Of a stretch of DNA of 17,830 nucleotides, positions 1 to 8,377 are shown in pieces. This DNA comes from Gammaproteobacteria bacterium (lineage in GTDB: Bacteria; Pseudomonadota; Gammaproteobacteria; Arenicellales; DRJH01): NCBI GenBank assembly GCA_011052285.1, contig DRJH01000443.1, positions 1-17,830 of the forward strand, read 5' to 3'. Within the stretch, counting starts at the first letter, position 1; every line of letters begins with the position of its first letter. The position numbers and the translations under genes were made by a program. The notes under the pieces were generated by a model, which saw only the letters and a program-made list of their open reading frames with translations, did no database searches and was not told the DNA's origin.

Positions 1-501
1 AGTCGCGATGATCCCAAGGGCCGACCAACCATTTTTTCTGGATTACCACCCTTGCGTAGTGCGCGCTGGATATCGATTGGGCGTCTGGATTTCAATACTT
101 CGGGGCTATTGCTGTTGACCACGGATGGGCAATTCGCAAATCGAATGATGCATCCCTCCTCACAGATTGAGCGTGAATACCTGTGTCGTGTACGTGGCCG
201 GATCAATAAAGATGTGCTTGAAAAATTACGCCAAGGTATGTTGCTGGATGGATATCTTGCTCGTTTTTGCGGTATTCAAAAAACCAACAGCGAGCATCAT
301 AAAGGTAGCAATCAATGGTACCAGGTGGTATTACGTGAAGGACGTTATCGCGAAGTCAGACGGTTGTGGCAGCTGGTAGATTGCACGGTCAGTCGCTTGA
401 TACGAATTCGTTATGGGACACTGGTATTACCAAAAAAACTTGCTCCCGGACAGTTCCTGGAGCTGAATGCCGCTAGGATCAATAATCTAGCCATGCAATG
501 A
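1..501 (+). CDS. rluB: RluB-type 23S rRNA pseudouridine synthase, C-terminal part (5' end outside window)
   Basis: The frame is open from base 1, so the N-terminus (including any S4 domain) lies outside the window. The enzyme isomerises a uridine in 23S rRNA, position 2605 in E. coli RluB. The catalytic motif GRLDFNTSGLL, with the nucleophilic Asp, is visible, as are the family blocks LMHPS-like (MMHPSSQIEREY), NQWYQVVLREGR, REVRRLWQ and VSRLIRIRYG. These match the RluB/RsuA family over its C-terminal two thirds. The ORF ends with TGA at 499-501, and the next gene's ATG at 498 overlaps it, suggesting translational coupling. Assignment to RluB rather than RluE/RluF/RsuA rests on the overall motif pattern and is likely but not certain. 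Confidence 0.9.
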   Translation, partial: SRDDPKGRPTIFSGLPPLRSARWISIGRLDFNTSGLLLLTTDGQFANRMMHPSSQIEREYLCRVRGRINKDVLEKLRQGMLLDGYLARFCGIQKTNSEHHKGSNQWYQVVLREGRYREVRRLWQLVDCTVSRLIRIRYGTLVLPKKLAPGQFLELNAARINNLAMQ

Positions 502-533
502 TCACCGCAATGATCACCGCAACGATCACCAAT
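498..533 (+). repeat. 12-bp tandem repeat duplicating a start codon
   Basis: Two exact copies of ATGATCACCGCA (498-509 and 510-521) are followed by a diverged third copy (522-533). The repeat covers the rluB stop/glycosylase start overlap and encodes MITAMITATITN. It provides two alternative ATG codons in the same frame. Confidence 0.8.
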
Positions 534-1160
534 AAGCCGTTGAGCACAACATACACTGTTATGGCGGTTTATGACGCCCTGCTACAACAACACGGCCCAC
601 AGCATTGGTGGCCTGCAGATACTTCCTTTGAAATGGCTGTCGGAGCAATCCTGACGCAGGCAACCCGCTGGCATAATGCCGAGCTGGCGTTGGCAACGTT
701 ACGGGAGAAGGAATTATTGCAGCCACAAGATTTAGCTGATATGGATTTGGCGACGTTGCAGCAATTCATCCGTCCAGCCGGGTTTTATACCCAAAAAGCG
801 CGAAGGATACAGTACTTCAGTCGTTGGTTGCTGGATCAGGATGGTTTTGCGGGCCTTACAAAGTTGCCCATGATGGACATTCGCAAACGACTACTGGATC
901 TTCCGGGAATCGGCCCGGAAACTGCCGACTGCATTTTGCTGTACGCCTGCAAGCGCCCAATATTTGTGATTGATACCTATACCCGCCGTCTTGCTGTACA
1001 GCTTGGCTGGTGTAATCCAGCTATTTCCTATGCACGGTTACAGCAACTGTTTGAGAATGCTCTTCCGCCAGATGCCAACCTGTACAACGAATATCATGCC
1101 CTGATTGTTAAACATAATAAGCAATCGGGAGGAAATATATTTATATTTTCGGATAGATGA
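498..1160 (+). CDS. Endonuclease III-like (HhH-GPD) DNA glycosylase, unusual C-terminus
   Basis: HhH-GPD superfamily base-excision-repair glycosylase, resembling the endonuclease III-domain / 3-methyladenine glycosylase III (MagIII) group. Visible are GAILTQATRWHNAELAL (about 49-65), the helix-hairpin-helix LPGIGPETAD (135-144) and the catalytic Asp in VIDTYTRRL (D159). The Lys that Nth uses for beta-lyase chemistry is replaced by Glu (E141), suggesting a monofunctional glycosylase. After YNEYHALIVKH the protein ends in a short, AT-rich, non-family-like tail. The C-terminal four-cysteine Fe-S cluster of many relatives is absent, and the frame stays open past the stop to 1250. The first codons are a 12-bp tandem repeat (498-533), so the start is uncertain. 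ATG 498 overlaps the rluB stop, while ATG 561 (residue 22) would begin nearer the conserved domain. Confidence 0.8.
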   Translation: MITAMITATITNKPLSTTYTVMAVYDALLQQHGPQHWWPADTSFEMAVGAILTQATRWHNAELALATLREKELLQPQDLADMDLATLQQFIRPAGFYTQKARRIQYFSRWLLDQDGFAGLTKLPMMDIRKRLLDLPGIGPETADCILLYACKRPIFVIDTYTRRLAVQLGWCNPAISYARLQQLFENALPPDANLYNEYHALIVKHNKQSGGNIFIFSDR

Positions 1161-1334
1161 ACGCTGTTGCATGATATGGCTAAAGATTGCCAGAAATTGT
1201 TGCTGATGGTAGGGTTACACCAGGAAGCTGTCCAGGAACTGGAATTGTAGCAAGGTAAAGCGGATTTGCAGGAGCAACAAACCCGGTTGGCCCCTTGTTT
1301 TTGGACAGCCTCCTGGAAACAACCGGATTCCAGA

Positions 1335-1343
1335 AGAGGAGGT
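1335..1343 (+). promoter_or_regulatory. Strong ribosome binding site of rsd
   Basis: AGAGGAGGT lies 4 bases before ATG 1348. It settles the choice of this frame and start over the overlapping +1295 frame. Confidence 0.75.
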
Positions 1344-1347
1344 CACG

Positions 1348-1833
1348 ATGGAAAGTCGTTCACCACAACGTCGTAGTGGTTCCAAAAAAGTCTGCCAGGA
1401 TTTGCTGCAGCAGCGGGCCAGGTTATTGCTGCAATATTGTCAGATCAGCGACGTTTGTGTACAAGAAAATGGCACTACTGCCGACCTGTTGCATCGATTT
1501 TGCCAGAATCTTGTGGATTATGTGGCCACGGGACACTTTGCCTTGTATGACCGGATTATCAAAGGTGGAGAACGTCGTCAGCGGGTCCAATATTTGGCCA
1601 AATCACTTTACCCGCAGATTCTGGAATCTACGAGTAAGGTCGTCAGTTTCAGTGACCGCTATGCCCAGTCAACGGATCATTTTTCTCTGCAACAGGATCT
1701 TTCGACTCTTGGGGAGGTGCTGGCGGGCCGTATATCGGTAGAAGACCAACTTTTAGCCGAGCTCGTGACCGGTCTCAACTTTAGTATTTCGGTACCAGAC
1801 GATTCCAGGCCACCAATACCAGTTCCTACATGA
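1348..1833 (+). CDS. rsd: Rsd/AlgQ family sigma-70-binding regulator
   Basis: 161-aa protein matching the Rsd/AlgQ family. The central block FCQNLVDYVATGHFALYDRI (about 51-70) corresponds to the conserved LVDYxSAGHFxIYE region, followed by SLYPQILEST and SVEDQLLAEL, the usual order for these all-helical proteins. Rsd binds region 4 of the housekeeping sigma factor and shifts RNA polymerase toward alternative sigma factors. AlgQ of Pseudomonas affects alginate and siderophore genes. Start ATG 1348 has a strong Shine-Dalgarno AGAGGAGGT (1335-1343). A longer overlapping frame at 1295-1741 shows no family similarity and is a shadow. The gene ends 27 bases before sbcB, so the two may be co-transcribed. 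The Pro-rich tail after residue 150 is not conserved. Confidence 0.85.
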   Translation: MESRSPQRRSGSKKVCQDLLQQRARLLLQYCQISDVCVQENGTTADLLHRFCQNLVDYVATGHFALYDRIIKGGERRQRVQYLAKSLYPQILESTSKVVSFSDRYAQSTDHFSLQQDLSTLGEVLAGRISVEDQLLAELVTGLNFSISVPDDSRPPIPVPT

Positions 1834-1860
1834 AGTCCAACAGAGCTGATTGCACCGCAG

Positions 1861-3345
1861 ATGATGAACACACTCTACTGGCATGACTATGAAACGTCAG
1901 GCCTGAATCCACGTTTTGATCGGCCGGTACAGTTTGCCGGTCTTCGCACCAATTTGGAGCTTGAGGAGGTTGATACACCGCTAAACCTGTATAGTCTGCC
2001 ACCAAAAGATATCCTTCCTCATCCACAAGCTTGTCTCATTACCGGTATAACACCGCAATTGGCAGCCGCAAGGGGGATCCGGGAACAGGAATTTATCCAC
2101 CAGATACATGAGCAATTGTCGAGGCCTGGAACCTGTGGCGTGGGATATAACTCCATCCGCTTTGATGATGAAGTGACCCGTTTTACTTTGTATCGTAATT
2201 TTTTTGATCCTTATGCCAGAGAGTGGCAGAACGGCAATTCACGCTGGGATTTAATTGACTTGGTACGCATGACCTATGCCTTGCGGCCCGAGGGGATACA
2301 ATGGCCGAGAAATGATGCCGGTGATCCGGTTTTCCGGCTCGATCACCTCAGTATCGCCAACGGGATCGCCCATGATAATGCCCACGATGCGCTGGCAGAT
2401 GTTCGCGCTACCCTGGAGTTGGCACGCCTGATTTATCGACAGCAGCCACGCCTCTATGCATGGTTATTTCGATTGCGCGACAAACGCAAAGTTGGACCGT
2501 TACTGAATGTGAGAACACATGAGCCTGTTGTGCACAGTTCTCGTATGTATCCTTCATCGGTCGGGGCAACGACGTTGGTGATGCCATTAATTAAGGAACC
2601 AAACAATAGCAATGGGGTGCTGGTTTATGATTTGCGGATAGATCCTGCCCCATTCTTGCCATTGAACCAGGAGGAATTATCTTTTCGTTTGTTTACTGCC
2701 AGGAAAGACTTGCCAGAGGGGGTATCCAGACTGCCGGTTAAGACAGTTCGTTATAACAAGTGTCCTGCTCTGGCACCCAGGGATACGCTGGATCCGGAAT
2801 CTGCCAGCCGGATTCATCTGAGTCCTGAAAACTGCCAAAAGCACTGGCAGCAGTTGATGGACAATCCGGCTTTTTTCAAGCGTGTTGCTAAGGCGTATTC
2901 AGGACGCACGGTGCCACGTGGTGGTGATGTCGATGGCGCCCTGTATGACGGTTTTTTGAATAATGCTGATCGAACCCTGATGGCCCAGGTACGGCATACT
3001 CCGGCCGGGCAACTGGCTAATATGCACATTCCTTTTACGGACTCACGCCTGAGTAAGATGCTGTTTCGCTATCGCGCCCGTAACTGGCCGGAATTATTGA
3101 CTACAGATGAACAGCTTGATTGGCAGCAGTTTCGCCATAAAAGGTTGTGCGAAAGCAACGATGGGCAGTGGCTTTCGATCACCGAATACACGGAGCAATT
3201 GACCGATTTGCGTCAACAACATGCTGACAATCCGGATCAGATATCGATTCTTGATGTGCTTGGGCAATGGGGAGATTCCTTGCTTGCGGACGTCGCAGCA
3301 CCCGCAATTAAAGGTAACAGCGGCGTAACGATTCAGCGTGTTTAG
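1861..3345 (+). CDS. sbcB: Exodeoxyribonuclease I (SbcB)
   Basis: 494 aa, slightly longer than E. coli exonuclease I (475). It degrades single-stranded DNA 3' to 5' and acts in recombination and mismatch repair in the cytoplasm. All catalytic DEDDh residues are visible: D9 and E11 in HDYETSG, D102 in RFDDEVTR, and H175 and D180 in NAHDALADV. Other family blocks include QACLITGITPQ, NSRWDLIDLVRMTYALRPEGI, FRLDHLSIANGI, NKCPALAP, LYDGFLNNADR and the C-terminal RYRARNWPE helical domain. Two ATG codons stand in tandem at 1861 and 1864, with only a weak ribosome site upstream. The C-terminal 20 residues extend past the usual end. It is convergent with the next gene, 42 bases away, and no clear terminator is visible between them. 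Confidence 0.95.
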   Translation: MMNTLYWHDYETSGLNPRFDRPVQFAGLRTNLELEEVDTPLNLYSLPPKDILPHPQACLITGITPQLAAARGIREQEFIHQIHEQLSRPGTCGVGYNSIRFDDEVTRFTLYRNFFDPYAREWQNGNSRWDLIDLVRMTYALRPEGIQWPRNDAGDPVFRLDHLSIANGIAHDNAHDALADVRATLELARLIYRQQPRLYAWLFRLRDKRKVGPLLNVRTHEPVVHSSRMYPSSVGATTLVMPLIKEPNNSNGVLVYDLRIDPAPFLPLNQEELSFRLFTARKDLPEGVSRLPVKTVRYNKCPALAPRDTLDPESASRIHLSPENCQKHWQQLMDNPAFFKRVAKAYSGRTVPRGGDVDGALYDGFLNNADRTLMAQVRHTPAGQLANMHIPFTDSRLSKMLFRYRARNWPELLTTDEQLDWQQFRHKRLCESNDGQWLSITEYTEQLTDLRQQHADNPDQISILDVLGQWGDSLLADVAAPAIKGNSGVTIQRV

Positions 3346-3387
3346 ATTTTGGTTGAGTACAAGGCATTTTCGCACGGAGATAGCGAC

Positions 3388-5133
3388 TCAGTCCTCTAGT
3401 AGATGCTTAAAATCACTGGCCGGAAGTACCTGGCTAAAATAAAATCCTTGCAGGCGTTCACATTTCTGACGGCTGAGCATCTTTGCCTGTTCTTTGGATT
3501 CAATGCCTTCTGCAACCACTGTCATTCCCAGGTGTTTGGCAATGGCAATCGTGGAACTGGTCAGGGTTTCATTCATGTTCTGATTGATGTCAGCCGTGAG
3601 CCTGCGATCGATCTTCAGAATATCGATGGGCAAATGACTGAGTTCGGGAATAGAAGTACCGCCGGTTCCGAAATTATCAGCAGCAATACGAACCCCGGAT
3701 TTGCGCAAAATTTGTAACTGCTCCAGTGCTTCTGGAGTCAATTCACTGAACCGGGATTCGCTGATTTCCAGTTCCAGGCAGTTGGCCGGCAGCTGATAAC
3801 GCTTGAGTACGTAATGCAGATTGACAGTGAATTGTCTGTTGAGCTGCATTGGCACCAGATTAATGGCGATATTTATGGAACGATTACCCGATTTTCGCCA
3901 GTGGGCCAGTTGCAGACAGGCGGTATTGACAATCCAGATTCCCAGAGGTGTGATCAGACCACTGTCTTCTGCCGCAGGAATAAAGGCGTCCGCACGAATG
4001 AGTCCATGTTGGGAAGAGCGCCAGCGTACCAGCGCTTCCATGGAGATGATTCCACGATGGCCACTGGTTGCATATTGCGGCTGATAATGCAATTCAAAAC
4101 GTTTGGACTTCAGTGACTTTTTCAGACGTTTATTGATCTGGGAGCGGTTCAGCGATGCCTTGGTCGGTGAGACCTGAAAAATTTGTAGGCCGGATCTGCC
4201 CTTTTGCTGTTGGGTGGTATGCGCATTTTCAGCCTGATACAACAGCTTAGCTGCTGATTCATTACTTTTTGCCTGCAGACACGCTCCCATGGAAACTGTA
4301 ATCGAATATTTTTCCTGCTCAAAGCGATAGGAAGCCCTAAGAGAGCGAGCGGCAGAGTATGCCAACTCGATCAATTCCCGACGGGACTCAATTTGAGGAC
4401 AAATTACGGCAAAAAAACCATTGCCGAGATGGCCTAGCTGGTCAGATTTGAAATACAGTTGCTGGAGACGTCTTGCGGCCTTCTTTAAAAGCTCGTTGGT
4501 ACGAGTCTCACCGAGCTCCCCATTGATTTTCCGCAAATTATCAATTTTTAAGAGTAAAACTGCCAGGCGTTCGGTATTTTTTTGCTTTTTCAGCAGGTTT
4601 TTTAATTGTGACAAAAAATGTTGTCGATTTAACAGCCCGGTAACAGGTTCTGTCTTGGTAACTTGTTGTTTGTGAGCCCAGATACCATCCATGACCGTTA
4701 GCATGCGTTGCTTGTCATAGGCGTAACGTACGACTTTTTGTAATAGTACTTCGCTGAGTTCGTCGGGGCTTAGAATATCGACAAAATTATCCGGATTACT
4801 GATGACATCACCGATTGCAATTACCGGAATATCTGCCATGCCACCGGCGATCATCAACTCTTGTAGTGAGTCGCTATCAGAGAAATCACCGAGGATAACA
4901 TCCGGCAGCAAGTTTTTTATGGTCTCAAGTGCCGTGGTGAAGTTGACCTGGACCAAGTGGTAGTGATGACTGCGATCAAACGCCTTGTTAACCAGGTCAA
5001 TGGTCGATGATGATGGAATAAAGGTGGACGACTTTTCCATTTGCTTGAAAATAAACAGCACGAAAAGCGGCCCATTGACACCATTTATAGGGGCCTTTGT
5101 TTGCGGGAATTCATCCAATTTGGCTGTTGTCAT
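3388..5133 (-). CDS. Receiver-like + degenerate GGDEF + EAL protein (c-di-GMP related)
   Basis: 581 aa as annotated from ATG 5133. ATG at residue 32 (position 5040) is an alternative start closer to the first domain, and neither has a strong ribosome site. Residues about 38-140 resemble a receiver (DVILGD with D83), then a GGDEF domain about 160-318 beginning EPVTGLLNR, then an EAL domain about 335-580. The GGDEF signature is degenerate (LGNGF at 236-240), so cyclase activity is unlikely. The EAL domain keeps E366 (EAL), N425, E456, D486, K507, E542 and Q549. The usual DDFGTG is DNFGTG (N487), so phosphodiesterase activity may be altered. No membrane segment is evident, though residues 21-29 are hydrophobic. 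It may be a c-di-GMP phosphodiesterase or sensor. It diverges from the small membrane protein gene at 5279. Confidence 0.88.
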   Translation of the reverse strand: MTTAKLDEFPQTKAPINGVNGPLFVLFIFKQMEKSSTFIPSSSTIDLVNKAFDRSHHYHLVQVNFTTALETIKNLLPDVILGDFSDSDSLQELMIAGGMADIPVIAIGDVISNPDNFVDILSPDELSEVLLQKVVRYAYDKQRMLTVMDGIWAHKQQVTKTEPVTGLLNRQHFLSQLKNLLKKQKNTERLAVLLLKIDNLRKINGELGETRTNELLKKAARRLQQLYFKSDQLGHLGNGFFAVICPQIESRRELIELAYSAARSLRASYRFEQEKYSITVSMGACLQAKSNESAAKLLYQAENAHTTQQQKGRSGLQIFQVSPTKASLNRSQINKRLKKSLKSKRFELHYQPQYATSGHRGIISMEALVRWRSSQHGLIRADAFIPAAEDSGLITPLGIWIVNTACLQLAHWRKSGNRSINIAINLVPMQLNRQFTVNLHYVLKRYQLPANCLELEISESRFSELTPEALEQLQILRKSGVRIAADNFGTGGTSIPELSHLPIDILKIDRRLTADINQNMNETLTSSTIAIAKHLGMTVVAEGIESKEQAKMLSRQKCERLQGFYFSQVLPASDFKHLLED

Positions 5134-5278
5134 ATGCCAGGGTGGTCGCCATTCTGATAATCAATTGTTATTGAATGCGCTGGATCAAACTTACCCAACT
5201 ACTATATCATAGCAGCTGATAATCGGAAGTATACGCAATGGCGACAAAATAGCCGACATACGGTATGGGGAGAAAATA

Positions 5279-5695
5279 ATGAGCAACGCTGGGTTTTCCT
5301 GGAAACAATTTATTATGCGCTTGCTGGCGGCGTTAGCGCTGGTATTCGTAACCTATAATCCTACGGGTCAGTCTTACTATCACTGGGCCATCGTCCCTCT
5401 GCCTGAGTATGACGTTCCGAGAATATTTGCCGGAATCGTATTAATTATCGGCTGGGCAGTTTTTTTGCGGGCCACCTTTCATTCCCTTGGTGTGATCGGG
5501 ATCGTACTTGCGGTGGCTTTTTTTGGAACCTTGCTATGGTTGCTGATCGATCGCGAGTTGATCCAGTTTCATGGTAACGGCATTTTGTCTTATCTGGTGT
5601 TGGTGGCTATTGCCGGTGTACTCGCAGTCGGGATGTCATGGTCTCATATTCGCCGACGCATGTCGGGGCAACTTGATGTCAGTGATGATGAGTAA
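5279..5695 (+). CDS. Small four-helix inner-membrane protein, DUF6524-like
   Basis: 138 aa with four hydrophobic segments, at about 12-27, 47-65, 70-90 and 103-120. The C-terminus is charged (SHIRRRMSGQLDVSDDE). The blocks TYNPTGQSYYHW, IGWAVFLRATFHSLG and GMSWSHIRRRMSGQ look like the uncharacterised DUF6524 family; this is recognition by memory, not a search. The function is unknown. ATG 5279 is preceded by a purine-rich site (GGGGAGA, about 5267-5273). It is transcribed divergently from the GGDEF/EAL gene and convergently with the ABC exporter. A 10-bp direct repeat (AATAGATCGG at 5701-5710 and 5716-5725) lies just past its stop. Confidence 0.75.
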   Translation: MSNAGFSWKQFIMRLLAALALVFVTYNPTGQSYYHWAIVPLPEYDVPRIFAGIVLIIGWAVFLRATFHSLGVIGIVLAVAFFGTLLWLLIDRELIQFHGNGILSYLVLVAIAGVLAVGMSWSHIRRRMSGQLDVSDDE

Positions 5696-5829
5696 ACAAT
5701 AATAGATCGGCCAAAAATAGATCGGACTAAGACTGATCAGGTGGTGTTTGCAGGATGACAAGCCGTTTATGGCCGTCGGAATCAGGGGGCTAACCAGGGG
5801 TCTACTGAATACTATCCTGCGTTACAACT

Positions 5830-7635
5830 TCATTGCTCGTTTTTGCCCGACTCTTTACGGTGCTGAATCTTCCACAGTTCAGCATAGACACCGCCCTGTT
5901 CCAGTAGATCCTGATGACGACCCTGTTCGATGATTTGCCCATGGTCGAGGACTAAAATTAAGTCCGCGTCAACGATAGTCGAGAGACGGTGGGCGATGAT
6001 AAGGCTGGTATGCTTGCTGGTAACCTGCTGTAAGGCCCCCTGAATCCCTCTTTCAGTTCGGGAATCAAGAGAGGAGGTTGCTTCGTCCATGACCAGAATG
6101 GCCGGATTCTTGAGCAGAGTGCGGGCGATGGCAATACGTTGTCTCTCACCACCAGAAACCTTCAAACCCCGTTCTCCAACGATGGTCTGGTAGCCTTCTG
6201 GTAGTTGTTCGATAAATTCGTCGAGATGCGCATCTTTTGCTGCCGCAATAATTTCTTCAGGACTGGCGGTAGGGCGGCCGTAACGGATATTGTATTCAAT
6301 ACTGTCGTTAAACAGCACCGTGTCCTGAGGCACGATACCGATACTGCGGCGCAGGCTGTGCAGCCGCAGTGTGCGAATATCATGGCCGCTGATTTTAATG
6401 GTTCCGGCACTGGTATCATAGAAGCGAAACAACAAGCGAGGCAGAGTGGACTTGCCGGAGCCACTGTGACCGACGATTGCTAGCGTATGACCGATTGGAA
6501 TCTCGAAGCTGATATTCTGCAGAATCGGGCGCTCAGCTTGATAGTGAAAGCTGACCTGCTCGAAGCGAACCGAGGCCGGGCCGGCAGGCAGATCGATGGC
6601 ATCTTCAGCATCCTTGATTTCCGGTTCTTCATCCAGCAGTTCGAACATACGTTCCATATCGGTCATGGAATGGCTTAGTTCACGGAAAACGGAGCCTAGA
6701 AAGTTCAGGGGAATATACAGCTGGATCATGAAACCATTGATCAGTACGAAATCACCGAGGCTCAATTCTCCCTGAACAACGCCCTGGGCAGCTAATATCA
6801 GAATCCAGGTGAGGCCGATGGCAATAATAATGCCCTGGCCAATATTGAGCAGGGCCAGCGACCACTGACTTTTTACTGCGGCTGTTTCCCACTGGCGCAA
6901 ATAGTGATGATACCGGTGCAGCTCATTGGCTTCATTGCCAAAATATTTGACCGTTTCGAAATTGATCAAAGAATCCATGGCGCTGGTACTGGCCATTGAC
7001 TCCATTTCGTTCATGCGGATTCGAAACTTCAGACGCCAGTTCATGACGGCATAGGTTAAGGCGAAATAGCAAAGCATCGCGGTTAGAGTGATCAGGGCAA
7101 ATGCCGGCCGATATTGATAAAGTAGGATACCGGTCACTGTCAGAATTTCGAATAGTGTCGGCACAATACTGAAGATCAGCATCCGTAGCATTTGCCCGAT
7201 GGAACGGGTGCCACGTTCCATATCACGTGCTACGCCACCCACCTTGCGATTGAGATGAAAACGAATCGACAATTGTTGTAAATGTTCGAAAACCTTGAGT
7301 GAAACCACCCGAATTACGCTTTGAGAAGCGACGGCAAATACAATGCTGCGCAGTTCATTGAATAATGAGGTTGCCAGGCGCAAACTCCCGTAAGTCACCA
7401 GTAACGCTAACGGCAAGGTCATGACCGTTTCAGGGAGGTGACTACTATCAAGGTCATCGATAATGGCCTTGAGTGCCAGAGGCACGCCGATATTGGCCAG
7501 CTTGGCGGCGACCATGAACAACAAGGCCAGACCAATGCGACCACGAAAGGCCCATAAATAGGGCAGCAGTAAGCGGACTGTTTGCCAGTCCTGGCGATGT
7601 TTTGCGGGTAACTCAGTACGATATTGACGGATCAT
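5830..7635 (-). CDS. Atm1-type ABC exporter (fused permease-ATPase)
   Basis: 601-aa half-transporter. The N-terminal transmembrane domain (about 25-320) carries the Atm1/ABCB7 hallmarks VGGVARDMERGTRSI and NFETVKYFGNE. The ATPase domain has Walker A GHSGSGKST (389-397), Q-loop Q437, signature SGGERQ (494-499), Walker B ILVMDEATSS (513-522) and H-loop H549. Members of this family export glutathione-linked sulfur, metal or Fe-S-related compounds across the inner membrane. The substrate here cannot be told from sequence. After Walker A the sequence reads TLPRLLF, with Pro where Ser/Ala/Val is usual. It lies downstream of msrP-msrQ on the same strand with a 40-base gap, so it may be part of that transcript. 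Its only ribosome site (CAGGG) lies in one arm of a perfect hairpin. Confidence 0.92.
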   Translation of the reverse strand: MIRQYRTELPAKHRQDWQTVRLLLPYLWAFRGRIGLALLFMVAAKLANIGVPLALKAIIDDLDSSHLPETVMTLPLALLVTYGSLRLATSLFNELRSIVFAVASQSVIRVVSLKVFEHLQQLSIRFHLNRKVGGVARDMERGTRSIGQMLRMLIFSIVPTLFEILTVTGILLYQYRPAFALITLTAMLCYFALTYAVMNWRLKFRIRMNEMESMASTSAMDSLINFETVKYFGNEANELHRYHHYLRQWETAAVKSQWSLALLNIGQGIIIAIGLTWILILAAQGVVQGELSLGDFVLINGFMIQLYIPLNFLGSVFRELSHSMTDMERMFELLDEEPEIKDAEDAIDLPAGPASVRFEQVSFHYQAERPILQNISFEIPIGHTLAIVGHSGSGKSTLPRLLFRFYDTSAGTIKISGHDIRTLRLHSLRRSIGIVPQDTVLFNDSIEYNIRYGRPTASPEEIIAAAKDAHLDEFIEQLPEGYQTIVGERGLKVSGGERQRIAIARTLLKNPAILVMDEATSSLDSRTERGIQGALQQVTSKHTSLIIAHRLSTIVDADLILVLDHGQIIEQGRHQDLLEQGGVYAELWKIQHRKESGKNEQ

Positions 7636-7640
7636 GAAGC

Positions 7641-7660
7641 GCCCTGAAAAGATTCAGGGC
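7641..7660 (-). promoter_or_regulatory. Perfect 8-bp hairpin overlapping the ABC exporter ribosome site
   Basis: The arms GCCCTGAA (7641-7648) and TTCAGGGC (7653-7660) flank a 4-base loop. On the minus strand the arm nearest the exporter start contains CAGGG, 5 bases before its ATG, and no U-tract follows. This fits occlusion of the ribosome site, or an RNA stability element between msrQ and the exporter, better than an intrinsic terminator. Confidence 0.6.
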
Positions 7661-7675
7661 AGCATTATCGCATGA

Positions 7676-8353
7676 TCATCGTTGTCGACGCGCGTTGTGG
7701 TGCAGAATACGGGCCAGAAACAAGCTAGCTAATACCAGGGTATAGACCATGGGGCGAGTGATATCCGATTTAACCAGCCAAAAAAAATGTAAACTGGTGG
7801 TAATGCCCGCAACATAGACCAGCCGATGCAAGCGCTGCCAGTTTTTGCCACCGAGGCGGCGAACCCAACCCTGGGTGGACGTTAGCGCCAGACTACTCAG
7901 AATGGTAAAGGTTGTAGCCCCGACCACAATATAGGGACGCTTGCTGATGTCAGCACCGATAAACTGCCAGGCCAGACCCTGATCCAGAACCAGATAAATA
8001 CCAAGATGCAGACAGGCATAAAACCAGGCAAACAACCCCAACATCCGACGCACACGTACCAGGGAACGCAGCTTTGTTATATAACACAGCGGAGTGATGG
8101 CGAGGGTTGCCCACAACAGTCGCAGTCCCCAGCGCCCGGAACGCAGGGTCAGGTCCTTGATTGGATCGGCAGCAAGCTGGTGAGAATAAACATCCCACAG
8201 GGTCAGGAGCAGTGGCGTCAAGCAAAACAGGAACAGCCAGGGTTTGCTGCGTGTTACCCAGCGTACCTGAACAGCGGCTGGGGGTGGCCAGCGCAGTTTC
8301 CTGCGCTGTCGTGTAGGTGCGTGTAGAAATAGATCGGCGGCCGGGTTTTCCAT
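7676..8353 (-). CDS. msrQ: MsrQ, haem-binding membrane subunit of the MsrPQ methionine sulfoxide reductase
   Basis: 225-aa inner-membrane b-type cytochrome that passes electrons from the quinone pool or a flavin reductase to periplasmic MsrP. Family blocks seen are ITPLCYIT, VRRMLGLFAWFYACLHLGIYL, SKRPYIVVG, LALTSTQGWVRRLGGKNWQRLHRLVY and LHFFWLVKSD. Candidate haem-ligand histidines are H116, H176 and H189. About six hydrophobic segments are visible, from residue 38 to the C-terminus. The N-terminal extension of roughly 30 Arg/Pro-rich residues is longer than usual. ATG 8353 lies 24 bases after the msrP stop, with no strong ribosome site, so it is probably made from the msrP transcript. Confidence 0.92.
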   Translation of the reverse strand: MENPAADLFLHAPTRQRRKLRWPPPAAVQVRWVTRSKPWLFLFCLTPLLLTLWDVYSHQLAADPIKDLTLRSGRWGLRLLWATLAITPLCYITKLRSLVRVRRMLGLFAWFYACLHLGIYLVLDQGLAWQFIGADISKRPYIVVGATTFTILSSLALTSTQGWVRRLGGKNWQRLHRLVYVAGITTSLHFFWLVKSDITRPMVYTLVLASLFLARILHHNARRQR

Positions 8354-8377
8354 CAGGCAGTATGGACTTGGCGCCGA

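Noticed and set aside
1295..1741. 148-aa + strand ORF overlapping rsd
   Set aside because: It overlaps the rsd frame, which has clear Rsd/AlgQ motifs and a strong ribosome site; this frame has no recognisable family features.
8006..8326. 106-aa + strand ORF antisense to msrQ
   Set aside because: It is antisense to the clear MsrQ reading frame, with no motif or ribosome site.
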